From: Bacteroidota bacterium
GTDB taxonomy: Bacteria; Bacteroidota; Bacteroidia; Sphingobacteriales; Sphingobacteriaceae
Length of the DNA stretch: 64,000 nucleotides
NCBI GenBank assembly: GCA_026224775.1
Contig: JAMFRP010000002.1
Coordinates: forward strand, 62,001-126,000
Direction of reading: 5' to 3'
Below, one piece after another: positions 8,569 through 16,907 of the stretch. The first letter of the stretch is position 1; every line of letters starts with the position of its first letter. The position numbers were made by a program, and so were the translations under genes. The notes under the pieces are model-generated. The model ran no database searches and had not been told where the DNA came from. It saw only the letters and a program-made list of their open reading frames with translations.

Positions 8569-8754
8569 TTATAGATTGTTTTCTGTTCCTGGTTCATGGC
8601 CTACCATACGGCCTGTGGTGCGGCCATTAGGGCGGCTAACAAAATCTGTTTCTGCCGGGCCAACTGATGGAAACTCCTTTTTATTTGGAGGAGTAACATC
8701 ATTTTTTTCGCTATATGACGCATCACTACCTTCTGCTGGTTCAGAAAAATTCAT
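8569..8754 (-). CDS. Small hydrophilic protein of unknown function
   Basis: 61 aa, acidic in its first half (FSEPAEGSDASYSEKND) and ending in an Arg/Gly-rich stretch (RPNGRTTGRMVGHEPGTE). No signal or membrane segment. Its ATG overlaps the end of the preceding 32-aa frame by 14 bases, which suggests coupled translation. The RTTGRM.GHEPG stretch seems familiar from short Sphingobacteriaceae hypotheticals, but I cannot name a family. Confidence 0.5.
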   Translation of the reverse strand: MNFSEPAEGSDASYSEKNDVTPPNKKEFPSVGPAETDFVSRPNGRTTGRMVGHEPGTENNL

Positions 8755-8839
8755 TCTCGTGCGGATAAATTGTTTTGTCTTTTTCCGGCTGCTTTCTCTC
8801 AGGTGCCTGACCAGGTTTGATGTTTTTACTCTTTTCCAT
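8741..8839 (-). CDS. Very small charged protein of unknown function
   Basis: 32 codons plus stop: begins MEKSKNIKPGQAPERKQPEK and ends YPHENEFF. It is highly charged and proline-containing. It is the first of three tandem short frames on the minus strand, overlapping the next by 14 bases. No recognisable domain. Evidence for coding is only the ATG start, composition and overlap. Confidence 0.4.
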   Translation of the reverse strand: MEKSKNIKPGQAPERKQPEKDKTIYPHENEFF

Positions 8840-9031
8840 GATTAGTATTTATTGTGCAGATGCAATTACAACATCTGCGGCTTTCATAACTTAATTATTA
8901 ACTGATAACTAACTAAAAGCCATTATCATGCCAACAATTTAACTAACCAGGGGATAATTAAACTCAATACACTAAGGTACCTATTTTACAACAAGTTACA
9001 ATTAAATAAAAAAACTTTCTACAAAAAAATA

Positions 9032-10168
9032 TTAAGCGCTAACCAAACACAGCTCGCGCACTTTGGCTACTGTATAGTCTATCTCATCTTTTGTAGTGCT
9101 TTTTGAAAAGGAAAATCTTACCGACGGCCTTGAAGGGCTGGCGCCAATTGCGGTAAGCACATGCGATCCAATGTCGCTACCTGAACTGCAGGCACTACCA
9201 CCTGATGCAGAAATCCCGGCAATGTCCAGATTGAACAATAACATATCAGCCATTTCCATTTCTGGGAAGGAAACGTTTAAAACAGTATATAAGCTTCTAT
9301 CAGACTCTATCTCGCCATTAAATTCAATACCAGTGATGCTTTCCTTCAACTGGTTGATCATGTAGGTTTTTAAGCCTTGTATGTACTGCTGATGCTGCTC
9401 CATCTCGGCATAAGCCATTTCCAATGCTTTGGCCAGGCCAACAATGCCATAAATATTTTCGGTACCACCACGCATATTACGCTCCTGCGCGCCGCCATAA
9501 ATAAGTGGTTTAATTTTTATGCGGTGATTAATATGCAAAAACCCAACACCTTTCGGCCCATGCAACTTATGTGCTGAACAAACTACGAAGTGAGCTTTTA
9601 ACTTACTCAAATCATGTTTGTAATGCCCCATAGTTTGTACAGTATCACAATGATAGATAGCATTATGAGTTTCGCACAAATCACCGATACGTTCTATATC
9701 TGACAGGGTACCTATCTCATTATTAGCATGCATAATCGACACAAAACTACGCTCGTTATCCTTCAATAAAGTTTCAAGATGTTCGTAGTCGATGTTTCCT
9801 TTTGAATCAAGGTTGACGAAGCTTAGTTTAATAGCACCAGCTTTTTCAAGCGCTTCAAAAGTATGTATAACCGCATGGTGCTCGATACGGCTGGTAATGG
9901 CATGTTTAATATTATGATCAACAATACCACATCTGATGGCCATATTATCAGCCTCAGTACCGCTCGAAGTAAAGAATATCTCTGATGGTGATGTACCCAG
10001 CAAATTAGCAACCGTTTTGCGTGAACGTTCAATAAGCGTACGTGCCTCCCGGCCATGTGAGTGGATTGATGATGGATTACCATAGGTATTTTCCATCACT
10101 TTACACATTTCCTTCATCACTTCAGGATCCAAAGGAGTAGTAGCAGCATTATCTAAGTAAACACGCAT
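9032..10168 (-). CDS. iscS: Cysteine desulfurase (NifS/IscS family)
   Basis: 378 aa, fold-type I PLP enzyme. MRVYLDNAATTPLDPEV is the typical start. CSAHKLHGPKGVGFL carries the PLP lysine. SGGSACSSGSDIGSHVL is the mobile loop with the catalytic cysteine. It removes sulfur from cysteine as persulfide for Fe-S cluster or tRNA thiolation. No IscU or IscA partner is adjacent, so its precise role is open. The following gene downstream is a small-protein cluster 190 bases away; upstream is the four-helix-bundle gene. Confidence 0.9.
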   Translation of the reverse strand: MRVYLDNAATTPLDPEVMKEMCKVMENTYGNPSSIHSHGREARTLIERSRKTVANLLGTSPSEIFFTSSGTEADNMAIRCGIVDHNIKHAITSRIEHHAVIHTFEALEKAGAIKLSFVNLDSKGNIDYEHLETLLKDNERSFVSIMHANNEIGTLSDIERIGDLCETHNAIYHCDTVQTMGHYKHDLSKLKAHFVVCSAHKLHGPKGVGFLHINHRIKIKPLIYGGAQERNMRGGTENIYGIVGLAKALEMAYAEMEQHQQYIQGLKTYMINQLKESITGIEFNGEIESDRSLYTVLNVSFPEMEMADMLLFNLDIAGISASGGSACSSGSDIGSHVLTAIGASPSRPSVRFSFSKSTTKDEIDYTVAKVRELCLVSA

Positions 10169-10178
10169 AGTTCTTATT

Positions 10179-10211
10179 TGTGAATGAGTGATTTAGTGAA
10201 TGAATGATTTA
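10179..10211 (+). repeat. Left inverted-repeat arm beside the four-helix-bundle gene
   Basis: A low-complexity stretch of GTGAATGA/GTGATTTA units. Its core AGTGATTTAGTGAATGA (10187-10203) recurs exactly and inverted at 10635-10651, on the other side of the gene. Confidence 0.8.
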
Positions 10212-10213
10212 TT

Positions 10214-10585
10214 TTATTTGTTTGATACTGACTTGCGTGCAGTTGAAACAACTTTTAATATTTCATTAGCTTCATTCATTAAACCGTTTATCTCACCCGG
10301 TTTTACAATATTGGAGTCAATTAAAATTTCCATCCAAAAAACACTTTCGTCAGCTTCTTCTACAACGATGGAAAGTTTAGAATGAAACTCTGCCTGTAAT
10401 CTTGCCCGGCAAGCAGCCCGGTAATTTGAACCAACCGAAGAAGAGCATCTTAATAATTGTCGGCCTATTATTTTTGCTTCTTCTGTTTTGGGTAATGATC
10501 TAAATAAATCTATATTATCAACAACAAATTTCTTAGTTCTCTTTCTAAAGTATTCAGCAAATTCAGATTTTTCTATTCTTTCCAT
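10214..10585 (-). CDS. Four-helix-bundle protein (23S rRNA intervening-sequence / S23 family)
   Basis: 123 aa, all helical. The family signature is present: YRAACRARLQAEFHSKLSIVVEEADESVFWMEIL, with GRQLLRCSSSVGSNY before it. Relatives are encoded inside 23S rRNA intervening sequences, and the diversity-generating retroelement accessory protein Avd has the same fold; most free-standing copies have no known function. This copy sits alone between cysteine desulfurase and glmM and is bracketed by inverted repeats, so it may be a small mobile cassette. GTGAATA...TATTCAC (10589-10607) forms a hairpin just before its start. Confidence 0.85.
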   Translation of the reverse strand: MERIEKSEFAEYFRKRTKKFVVDNIDLFRSLPKTEEAKIIGRQLLRCSSSVGSNYRAACRARLQAEFHSKLSIVVEEADESVFWMEILIDSNIVKPGEINGLMNEANEILKVVSTARKSVSNK

Positions 10586-10618
10586 AAAGTGAATATAATT
10601 TATTCACCTAATAAATCA

Positions 10619-10655
10619 ACAATCACTCAATCGCTCATTCACTAAATCACTAAAT
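10619..10655 (-). repeat. Right inverted-repeat arm beside the four-helix-bundle gene
   Basis: Reverse complement of the left arm: an exact 17-base core at 10635-10651, with partial similarity on both sides. Confidence 0.8.
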
Positions 10656-10658
10656 GCT

Positions 10659-12047
10659 TCAATTCAAGTTCAATATTTCTTTTATATCGGCAATAATCTT
10701 GTTTGCCAAACTATTCGCAACCGTTTCTGAACTTGCTTCCGAATAAATACGGATAATTGGCTCAGTGTTCGATTTGCGCAAATGTACCCATTCTTTATCA
10801 AATTCTATTTTCAACCCATCAATTGTGCTGTGTGGTTGTTTTTTATATTTCTCTTCAACCTTTAACAAAAGCGCGTCAATATCCATCTCAGGCGTTAACG
10901 TTATTTTATTTTTCGAGATGAAATAGTTTGGATACGATGCCCTTAAAGCAGATACTGTTTTGGCCGATTTAGCCAAATGTGTTAAAAATAAAGCAATACC
11001 CACCAAAGCATCACGACCGTAATGCAATTCAGGATAGATCACCCCGCCATTACCTTCGCCGCCAATAACTGCGCTGGTTTCCTTCATTTTGTTAACTACA
11101 TTCACCTCTCCCACTGCCGCAGCGTTGTATTCGCCACCTGCTTTCTCGGTCACATCGCGCAAAGCACGTGTTGATGATAGGTTTGATACCGTATTGCCTT
11201 TATTATGCTTCAACACATAATCAGCCACAGCCACCAATGTATATTCTTCGCCAAACATACTGCCATCTTCACAAACAAAGCAAAGGCGGTCAACGTCAGG
11301 ATCAACGGCTATACCTATATCGGCACGTTTGCTCAATACTTCTTTCGATAAAGCCACCAAATTTTCGGGTAAAGGCTCCGGGTTATGTGGAAACTTACCA
11401 TCTGGCTCACAATACAATTCATGCACCGTTTTAACACCCAATGCCTTTAATAAAGCCGGTACAAATATTCCTCCTGTGGAATTAACACAATCTATAACCG
11501 CCTTAAAATCTGCTGCGGCTATGGCTTTAACATCAACCAGCGGCAAAGCCAGTATTACATCTATATGTTTTTGCAGATAGCTATCATCCAACACCACTTT
11601 ACCCAAATCATCTACTGCAGCATAGCTAAAATCACTGTTCTCAGCAATTTCAAGCACCGCTTGGCCATTAGCATCGCTGATAAACTCACCGTTACTATTT
11701 AATAATTTAAGCGCATTCCACTGTTTGGGGTTATGGCTTGCAGTGATAATGATACCACCCGCAGCCTCTTCAGCAGGAACAGCTATCTCAACCGTTGGTG
11801 TGGTTGACAAACCCAGATCAACTACATCAATACCTAAACCCTGTAATGTGCCAATAACCAAATTATTCACCATGCTACCCGATATACGCGCATCACGACC
11901 AATAACTATCTTTTTAAGTCCGGATTGTTGGATGGCCCATGTACCAAATGCCGAAGTGAACTTTACAATATCCACAGGTGTTAAACCATCGCCCGCTGCA
12001 CCGCCTATGGTGCCCCTAATGCCCGAAATTGATTTTATGAGTGTCAA
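10659..12047 (-). CDS. glmM: Phosphoglucosamine mutase
   Basis: 462 aa from the start chosen. It converts glucosamine-6-phosphate to glucosamine-1-phosphate for UDP-GlcNAc. The phosphoserine loop TASHNP (Ser104), the metal loop DPDVDRL, the sugar-specificity loop GGEGNGG and the phosphate-binding RKSNTEPIIRIY are all present. The frame stays open 25 codons further to 12122, but those residues do not resemble the family, and a TAnnTTTG element lies at 12069-12076. I therefore prefer TTG 12047, giving MTLIKSISGIRGTIGG. GlcN-6-P links it loosely to the heparin locus further right. Confidence 0.88.
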   Translation of the reverse strand: MTLIKSISGIRGTIGGAAGDGLTPVDIVKFTSAFGTWAIQQSGLKKIVIGRDARISGSMVNNLVIGTLQGLGIDVVDLGLSTTPTVEIAVPAEEAAGGIIITASHNPKQWNALKLLNSNGEFISDANGQAVLEIAENSDFSYAAVDDLGKVVLDDSYLQKHIDVILALPLVDVKAIAAADFKAVIDCVNSTGGIFVPALLKALGVKTVHELYCEPDGKFPHNPEPLPENLVALSKEVLSKRADIGIAVDPDVDRLCFVCEDGSMFGEEYTLVAVADYVLKHNKGNTVSNLSSTRALRDVTEKAGGEYNAAAVGEVNVVNKMKETSAVIGGEGNGGVIYPELHYGRDALVGIALFLTHLAKSAKTVSALRASYPNYFISKNKITLTPEMDIDALLLKVEEKYKKQPHSTIDGLKIEFDKEWVHLRKSNTEPIIRIYSEASSETVANSLANKIIADIKEILNLN

Positions 12048-12068
12048 AGCTGTTGTATTATTTTGATA

Positions 12069-12076
12069 CAAAATTA
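12069..12076 (-). promoter_or_regulatory. Candidate -7 promoter element for glmM
   Basis: TAATTTTG on the minus strand fits TAnnTTTG, 22 bases upstream of the proposed TTG start. It would lie inside the longer reading frame, which argues for the shorter one. No clear -33 TTG. Confidence 0.4.
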
Positions 12077-12110
12077 AAACAATTAACCAATAGCCACTCC
12101 ATTTATTGGT

Positions 12111-12118
12111 TATATTTG
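12111..12118 (+). promoter_or_regulatory. Candidate -7 promoter element for the PAP2 gene
   Basis: TATATTTG, 12 bases before the ATG at 12131. Confidence 0.45.
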
Positions 12119-12130
12119 GCAATATAAATT

Positions 12131-12715
12131 ATGCCCGAGCAGCTTTTACAATTCGATCGTCACCTGTTCCATATCATTAACTATGGTATGACCAATCCTT
12201 TTTTCGATTGGATAATGCCATGGTTGCGTAACCCTAAATCATGGATACCGCTTTATGTATTCATTGCAGGTTTTTGTTTGTGGCGATATAAAAAAAAAGG
12301 AATTGTAATTATTTTATTTATAGTCCTTACATTCGGATTTGCCGATCAAACCAGCGCAGGAATAGTTAAACACTTAGTACATCGCCTAAGACCTTGCAGA
12401 GATCCGATTACTTCCCTTACTGATGTGGAGCGAATTGGTTGCGGAACGGGCTACAGTTTCCCATCAGCTCACGCTACCAATCATTTCGCCATGGCAATAT
12501 TCATGGTATTACTATGGTGCAAACGCTGGCGCTGGATTTGGTTTTGGGGGGTATTATGGGCAGGGATCATTAGTTTTGCCCAGGTTTACGTAGGCGTGCA
12601 TTACCCAATTGATGTTTTTTGCGGAGCCCTATACGGCTCTTTTGTAGGATGGCTGTTTTATACTTTATTTAAAAAGCTTCAACCCAAATTCCCGGAATGG
12701 ATGCCGGTAATTTAG
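12131..12715 (+). CDS. PAP2-superfamily membrane phosphatase
   Basis: 194 aa with five or six membrane segments and the three PAP2 motifs: KHLVHRLRP (KxxxxxxRP), YSFPSAHATN (PSxH) and VYVGVHYPIDVFCG (RxxxxHxxxD-like, with V replacing R in the first position of the motif as aligned here). Members remove phosphate from undecaprenyl pyrophosphate or phosphatidylglycerol phosphate at the outer face of the inner membrane. Undecaprenyl-diphosphate recycling is the likeliest role. Its stop overlaps the convergent MarR gene by 4 bases. Confidence 0.85.
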   Translation: MPEQLLQFDRHLFHIINYGMTNPFFDWIMPWLRNPKSWIPLYVFIAGFCLWRYKKKGIVIILFIVLTFGFADQTSAGIVKHLVHRLRPCRDPITSLTDVERIGCGTGYSFPSAHATNHFAMAIFMVLLWCKRWRWIWFWGVLWAGIISFAQVYVGVHYPIDVFCGALYGSFVGWLFYTLFKKLQPKFPEWMPVI

Positions 12716-13161
12716 CCTCTCAACTTATCTAAAAGATCACTTAATTTACCAGCTTCTTCTTCGGTAAGGTTATTTTTAATGAGGTCTTTGGTCTTAAATT
12801 CAACCTCTATTTTAGACAATATTTCGAGGCCCTTATCACTGATACGAATATCAACAGCCCTACGGTCGCAAGTATTGGTACATCGCGAAACAAGTTCCTT
12901 TTGAACCAAACGATCAACAATACGTGATGCATCCGACATTTTATCCAGCATGCGCTCTTTAAGTAAATTTACTGTAGCGGGTTTTGGATACTGCCCTCTT
13001 AATATGCGCAAAATATTAAACTGCTGCATAGTAAGATTGAACTTATCAAACTCACCACGCAAATGATTACTAAGCCAGTTCTGGGTATAATTTATATTAA
13101 TTACCGCTTTTTGGTAATTATCCTCAAACTTAGTGCTTTGTATTTCGTCTTCTATTCGCAT
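12712..13161 (-). CDS. MarR-family transcriptional regulator
   Basis: About 149 aa. The winged helix core is visible: LTMQQFNILRILRGQYPKPATV, then the recognition helix KMSDASRIVDRLVQKELV and the wing CDRRAVDIRISDKG. CTNTC in the wing contains two close cysteines that could be redox-responsive, as in some MarR proteins; that is inference. ATG at 13161 (MRIEDEIQS) is a better start than an in-frame TTG six codons upstream. Its target is not evident. Confidence 0.85.
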   Translation of the reverse strand: MRIEDEIQSTKFEDNYQKAVININYTQNWLSNHLRGEFDKFNLTMQQFNILRILRGQYPKPATVNLLKERMLDKMSDASRIVDRLVQKELVSRCTNTCDRRAVDIRISDKGLEILSKIEVEFKTKDLIKNNLTEEEAGKLSDLLDKLRG

Positions 13162-13188
13162 TGGTTGTGTTAAATACAAATATCCTTA

Positions 13189-13347
13189 TTATTTTTTAAT
13201 TTGTTTGTCCTCTTCAGCTTTTCCGTATTTCCATGGGCAGTGCAGGCATTTGTTTTTGCAACAATAGCCCCGTTTTAAATGGTAAGCTTCGGTAAAAACG
13301 AAATTACCATCCTCGTTGATATAATAATCTATATTTTCTTCGAGCAT
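13189..13347 (-). CDS. DUF5522-type small cysteine-rich protein
   Basis: 52 aa, starting MLEENIDYYINEDGNFVFTE. It carries a compact cysteine cluster (C29, C30, C34, C37; pattern CCxxxCxxCPW) in the segment YHLKRGYCCKNKCLHCPWKYG, typical of the short DUF5522 proteins of Bacteroidota, and would bind a metal or iron-sulfur site. Function is unknown. Its ATG shares one base with the TGA of the upstream exonuclease (TGATG), so translation is coupled. The gene is short enough to be missed easily. Confidence 0.8.
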   Translation of the reverse strand: MLEENIDYYINEDGNFVFTEAYHLKRGYCCKNKCLHCPWKYGKAEEDKQIKK

Positions 13348-14288
13348 CAATTCAATAGTTTCACAACAATATCATTCCCAAAGTGTTCTTTCAAATGCTT
13401 TCCGTTGCCATGTAAGGTCCATAATTGCTTGGGCTCAACCTGCTTTACAGCCTCCAGAATATCATTCCAGTCCACATGATCTGATATAAACAGCGTATCG
13501 TTCAAATTCACCTGTAAATTCTTCCATCCCGAAGCAAACAGGCGCTTCACCCCTTTTGCATTAATATAGCTATCAAACGTAAAAGGTGGCACAATATATA
13601 CATACTCCTTTTGCTCTTTCATCAATTTACGCCCGTACATCTGGTATTTACCCGGTGAATAACCCAGTTTTTCATAAATGGAGTTTATTGGCATAATACG
13701 ATGATGTACGAGTATCGTTTTCTGTGGAGCATGTTCATTAATCATCTGTATCAACCGCTGACTTTTACCCAAACCATAAGCACCCAGTAAAATATTAATC
13801 TTAATATCATTCAGCTTTTTGATCTCTTCCACCGGGTCGGGGTGCAAAACATCAGGATCAGCAAAAGTACTTTCGGTAATCAGCACATCGGCCTTACCCC
13901 ACTCAATTGGTTCACAGGTAGCGTCAGGCTGTATTTTATAGTCGCCGGTATAAAGGTATTTTACGCCCTCGTATTCCATCAATACCTGCACCGAACCCAA
14001 CATATGCCCTGCAGATATAAAAGTAATTTTAACGCCTCTAATATCAAACGGTTGATGATATCCAACTATATTAAAAACCCTAGCCGAGTTTTTGCCATAA
14101 CGCAGCTGCATAAAAGCAGCAGTAGCTTCAGTACAAAATACCTCATTATTCCCGCTAATTGCATGATCCGCATGGGCATGTGATATTACCGCCTTTTCTA
14201 CAGGCTGTTTAGGATCGAGATAAAAATCGCCGTATTTACAGTAAATACCGTTTATATTGATAGAAAGGAAATCGTCTTTGATATTCAT
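13347..14288 (-). CDS. Metallo-beta-lactamase-fold exonuclease (ligase-associated/mRNA 3'-end factor type)
   Basis: 313 aa. The MBL motif SHAHADHAISG (HxHxDH) and further ligands in AGHMLGSVQV, YTGDYK and the C-terminal WTLHGNGKHL match the beta-CASP-like family annotated as ligase-associated DNA exonuclease or mRNA 3'-processing factor. In many bacteria the gene lies with an ATP-dependent DNA ligase and a helicase; neither is next to it here. It presumably trims DNA 3' ends in repair. It overlaps the DUF5522 gene by one base. Confidence 0.8.
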   Translation of the reverse strand: MNIKDDFLSININGIYCKYGDFYLDPKQPVEKAVISHAHADHAISGNNEVFCTEATAAFMQLRYGKNSARVFNIVGYHQPFDIRGVKITFISAGHMLGSVQVLMEYEGVKYLYTGDYKIQPDATCEPIEWGKADVLITESTFADPDVLHPDPVEEIKKLNDIKINILLGAYGLGKSQRLIQMINEHAPQKTILVHHRIMPINSIYEKLGYSPGKYQMYGRKLMKEQKEYVYIVPPFTFDSYINAKGVKRLFASGWKNLQVNLNDTLFISDHVDWNDILEAVKQVEPKQLWTLHGNGKHLKEHFGNDIVVKLLN

Positions 14289-14369
14289 TAGATATTTTAT
14301 TTCTGATGAATAAACATCAGTTATTTACAACTCCAAGAAAGGAATTGCACAAAAGCCATCGTTTTTGCT

Positions 14370-14960
14370 TTATTTAATATTTAGAAACTGCTCATGCAAA
14401 GCCAGCACCTGCGGTATTACCAACTCCGTATTATCATTCTTTATAGCGTAATCTGCAAGCTCCAATTTCTTCTCTTCAGAAAACTGCCTTGCCTCTCTGT
14501 TTAGTATCTCATCTCTACTTAGCCCGTCACGCAACATCACCCGTGCTATACGTAATTCCAATGGCGCTGTAACCATAATGCTTTTGTCGCATATCTTATA
14601 GGAGCTACTTTCAAATAGTACTGCTGCTTCTTTTAACACATAGGGCGCATTTTTAAATTGAGGTACCCAGTTATCAAAAGCCCTAAAAACGGCAGGGTGT
14701 ACAATAGCGTTTAGCGTTTTCAGTTCCGCTTCGTTATTAAAAACTATACCTGCTATATGCTTACGATTTAGTGAGCCGTCTTCAAAATACGATTGCTCAC
14801 CAAAGGCCTGTTTAAGTTCAACTATCAATATAGCATCATTAACCATTACTTTTTTAGCCTCATCATCAGCATAAAAAACAGGGATGCCCAATACTTCAAA
14901 TATCTTGCTCACCGTAGTTTTGCCGCTACCTATATTACCGGTTATACCTATTTTCAGCAT
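14370..14960 (-). CDS. coaE: Dephospho-CoA kinase
   Basis: 196 aa. P-loop GNIGSGKT at residues 8-15, the DDEAKKVM segment after it, the CoA-domain HPAVFRAF and the lid DGLSRDEILNREARQFSEEKK are typical of CoaE. It phosphorylates the 3'-hydroxyl of dephospho-CoA, the last step of CoA synthesis. Its start abuts the stop of the YbbR gene (1 base apart), within the nusB-DUF1573-yajC-ybbR-coaE block common in Bacteroidota. Confidence 0.93.
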   Translation of the reverse strand: MLKIGITGNIGSGKTTVSKIFEVLGIPVFYADDEAKKVMVNDAILIVELKQAFGEQSYFEDGSLNRKHIAGIVFNNEAELKTLNAIVHPAVFRAFDNWVPQFKNAPYVLKEAAVLFESSSYKICDKSIMVTAPLELRIARVMLRDGLSRDEILNREARQFSEEKKLELADYAIKNDNTELVIPQVLALHEQFLNIK

Positions 14961-15905
14961 TTATTTTTTTACTATAAAATCAATACTCTGTGGTTCTACG
15001 CTTATTACTTTGCAAAATGGTGGTACCCGGGTAAGTTTTACCGGCAGGGTACTGTAACCTTGGTTTTTCCATAAGTTCAGATCAGCCTCGGCCTCAAAAA
15101 AATCTTCATCAGTTTCGGCATACCTTCGTAACGATGTCATAAACGTAACCGTTACCTTTTCCGGAAAAATCTTCACATTGTAAAAGTCGCTGTTATTAAT
15201 CAGTTTCACAGGTATTTCCAGGGTTTTCTCTGTAAACTCATCTACAGGAAAAACCACATCCACCGCTTTAGGATATATGGTAATATTACCCTCGTTAACC
15301 GGCTGCAAATTCAACTTGGTGCGGACAGTTTCGTTAACTTTTTTCACGATGAGCGAATCCGTATCCCATTCAGTTATGTTATTCAACCTCTCTGTTGGGC
15401 CAACAATAGTGATATAAGATGGCCTCAAAGTTGGATTATTCGCCTGCGAAAACTGCTGCTGATATGTAACATCGCTCAATAACTTTATAGGCACCCTTTT
15501 CACCATCCGGTTTAAAAAGTCAAAATAAAGAGTATCGGGATTAAATGATACCACATCATGGTTCACTTCACCATCTGTAATTTGCATTTCCTGTGAGCTC
15601 AACACTACATAATTCCCTGTATTTAAGGGCCGCAGGTCTACAACTAAATTATTGCTGCTATAATGCATCATGGCGTAAAGCATTTGCCATCCGGTGCCTT
15701 TAATTGTGATATCAACTGTGTCCGATTGCAGGGAGTGAAATGCTCTTTTTTGAGGAGTGTTTCTATAACTCAGCACACGCTTAACCGTGTAATTGTAAGG
15801 GTTTGACAATGTAATACATAACCACGCCAACGCGGCCAATACCAAGCATGTAAAAAATGCCGATAAGCGCCTTTGTTCTGTTGCCGATAGTTTTATGATT
15901 GCCAT
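14961..15905 (-). CDS. YbbR-like domain protein
   Basis: 314 aa. One N-terminal membrane anchor (about residues 10-32) and a long extracytoplasmic part of beta-rich repeats with the YbbR look (VDVVFPVDEFTEKTLEIPVKLINNSDFYNVKIFPEKVTVTF). In Firmicutes YbbR-type CdaR binds the c-di-AMP cyclase, but no cyclase is present here, so the function in this phylum is unknown. Directly followed by coaE. Confidence 0.85.
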   Translation of the reverse strand: MAIIKLSATEQRRLSAFFTCLVLAALAWLCITLSNPYNYTVKRVLSYRNTPQKRAFHSLQSDTVDITIKGTGWQMLYAMMHYSSNNLVVDLRPLNTGNYVVLSSQEMQITDGEVNHDVVSFNPDTLYFDFLNRMVKRVPIKLLSDVTYQQQFSQANNPTLRPSYITIVGPTERLNNITEWDTDSLIVKKVNETVRTKLNLQPVNEGNITIYPKAVDVVFPVDEFTEKTLEIPVKLINNSDFYNVKIFPEKVTVTFMTSLRRYAETDEDFFEAEADLNLWKNQGYSTLPVKLTRVPPFCKVISVEPQSIDFIVKK

Positions 15906-15918
15906 TTATTACAAATGT

Positions 15919-15981
15919 TAAAAGGTAAAAGTTGAAAGTTAAAAGCCATCTAACGCTTTAATCTCCATCTTTTACCTTTTA
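15919..15981. repeat. Inverted repeat between yajC and ybbR
   Basis: TAAAAGGTAAAAG (15919-15931) is perfectly complementary to 15969-15981. The stretch around it is simple sequence made of AAAAGTTGAAAGTTAAAAG-like units and their complements. Confidence 0.7.
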
Positions 15982-16036
15982 TATTTTCTTATTTGAATGT
16001 TACTTTCAACGTTGAACATTCAACTTTTAACTTAAA

Positions 16037-16318
16037 TTAAGCCTTTGGCGGTGTGTTTAATGCCTTTGAAGCATCTAACGATATAGCCGATTTATCATAA
16101 CGGGTTTTGTGGCCGCTTTCATGCTCAATTAAAAAAGTAGTATCACCAACTTCGGCTATTTTGCCGTGTGCGCCTGCGGTGGTAACTACTTTATCGCCCT
16201 TTTTTAAATCGTTAACAAAGTTTTTTTGATCTTTTTGTTTTTTAACCTGCGGACGGATCATAAAGAAGTAAAATACTACTACGATCAATACCAACATTAC
16301 AATTTGCTGTGTAGCCAT
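16037..16318 (-). CDS. yajC: Preprotein translocase subunit YajC
   Basis: 93 aa. One N-terminal membrane helix (IVMLVLIVVVFYFFMIRPQ) followed by the signature KKQKDQKNFVNDLKKGDKVVTTAGAHGKIAEV. YajC associates with SecDF at the inner membrane and assists protein export; the end of secDF is at the left edge of this window. It lies between DUF1573 and ybbR in the conserved block. Confidence 0.93.
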   Translation of the reverse strand: MATQQIVMLVLIVVVFYFFMIRPQVKKQKDQKNFVNDLKKGDKVVTTAGAHGKIAEVGDTTFLIEHESGHKTRYDKSAISLDASKALNTPPKA

Positions 16319-16419
16319 GATTATTTTATATTATTTTTTGTTTTAATTTTCATTTTTCGAGTTGAGAGTTACTAGAAGAAGCCATTTTTTTATCTCCTAT
16401 CTCTAATCTCCTGTCTAAT

Positions 16420-16902
16420 TTATTTCTTTTCCAAAACTTCACCTACCAGGTGTACAACCGTTTGTGCAGGATTTGTATTAGCAGTAATGGTTACCATCTT
16501 GTCTTGCAAGCCAACCTTACCAGTACTATTAAATACAACCGTTATTTGGCCGATCTGCCCCGGAGTAATCGGAGTTTTTGGCCAGTTTGGTGTAGTACAG
16601 CCACAGCTTGCCACAGCGCTGGTAATAATTAATGGCGATTTACCGGTATTGGTGAATTTAAAATCATACTTAACCTTATCACCTCGGGTTATTTTACCAA
16701 AGTCGTATGATGATTTATCAAAATTCATCACCGGGGCATTGACCTGATTAGCGGCTGTCATACTGCCTGCCGATGTTGCTGATGCACCCGCTTCTGCCGG
16801 TTGTGTTGCTGCTGAATCAGCAGTTTTAGCGGTTTTGGCCGATTGGTTGCAGGCTGATAAAAGTATCCCTGCAGCAAGTATGCTTAAAATAACTTTTTTC
16901 AT
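16420..16902 (-). CDS. DUF1573 lipoprotein
   Basis: 160 aa. A lipoprotein signal peptide (ILAAGILLSACNQ, lipid on Cys18) is followed by an Ala/Thr-rich linker of about 35 residues and one Ig-like DUF1573 domain (YDFGKITRGDKVKYDFKFTNTG, ASCGCTTPNWPKTPI, GQIGQITVVFNSTGKVG). The conserved CGC motif is present. The function is unknown; the gene is consistently placed between nusB and yajC in this phylum. It starts 5 bases after the nusB stop. Confidence 0.88.
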   Translation of the reverse strand: MKKVILSILAAGILLSACNQSAKTAKTADSAATQPAEAGASATSAGSMTAANQVNAPVMNFDKSSYDFGKITRGDKVKYDFKFTNTGKSPLIITSAVASCGCTTPNWPKTPITPGQIGQITVVFNSTGKVGLQDKMVTITANTNPAQTVVHLVGEVLEKK

Positions 16903-16907
16903 GTTGT

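Noticed and set aside
8576..8845. Plus-strand open frame of 89 codons opposite the small-protein cluster
   Set aside because: Its composition is hydrophobic and irregular, while the minus-strand frames have consistent polar composition and ordered overlaps.
12048..12122. Extended N-terminus of glmM
   Set aside because: The extra 25 residues do not resemble the family and would cover a promoter-like element; TTG 12047 gives the normal start.
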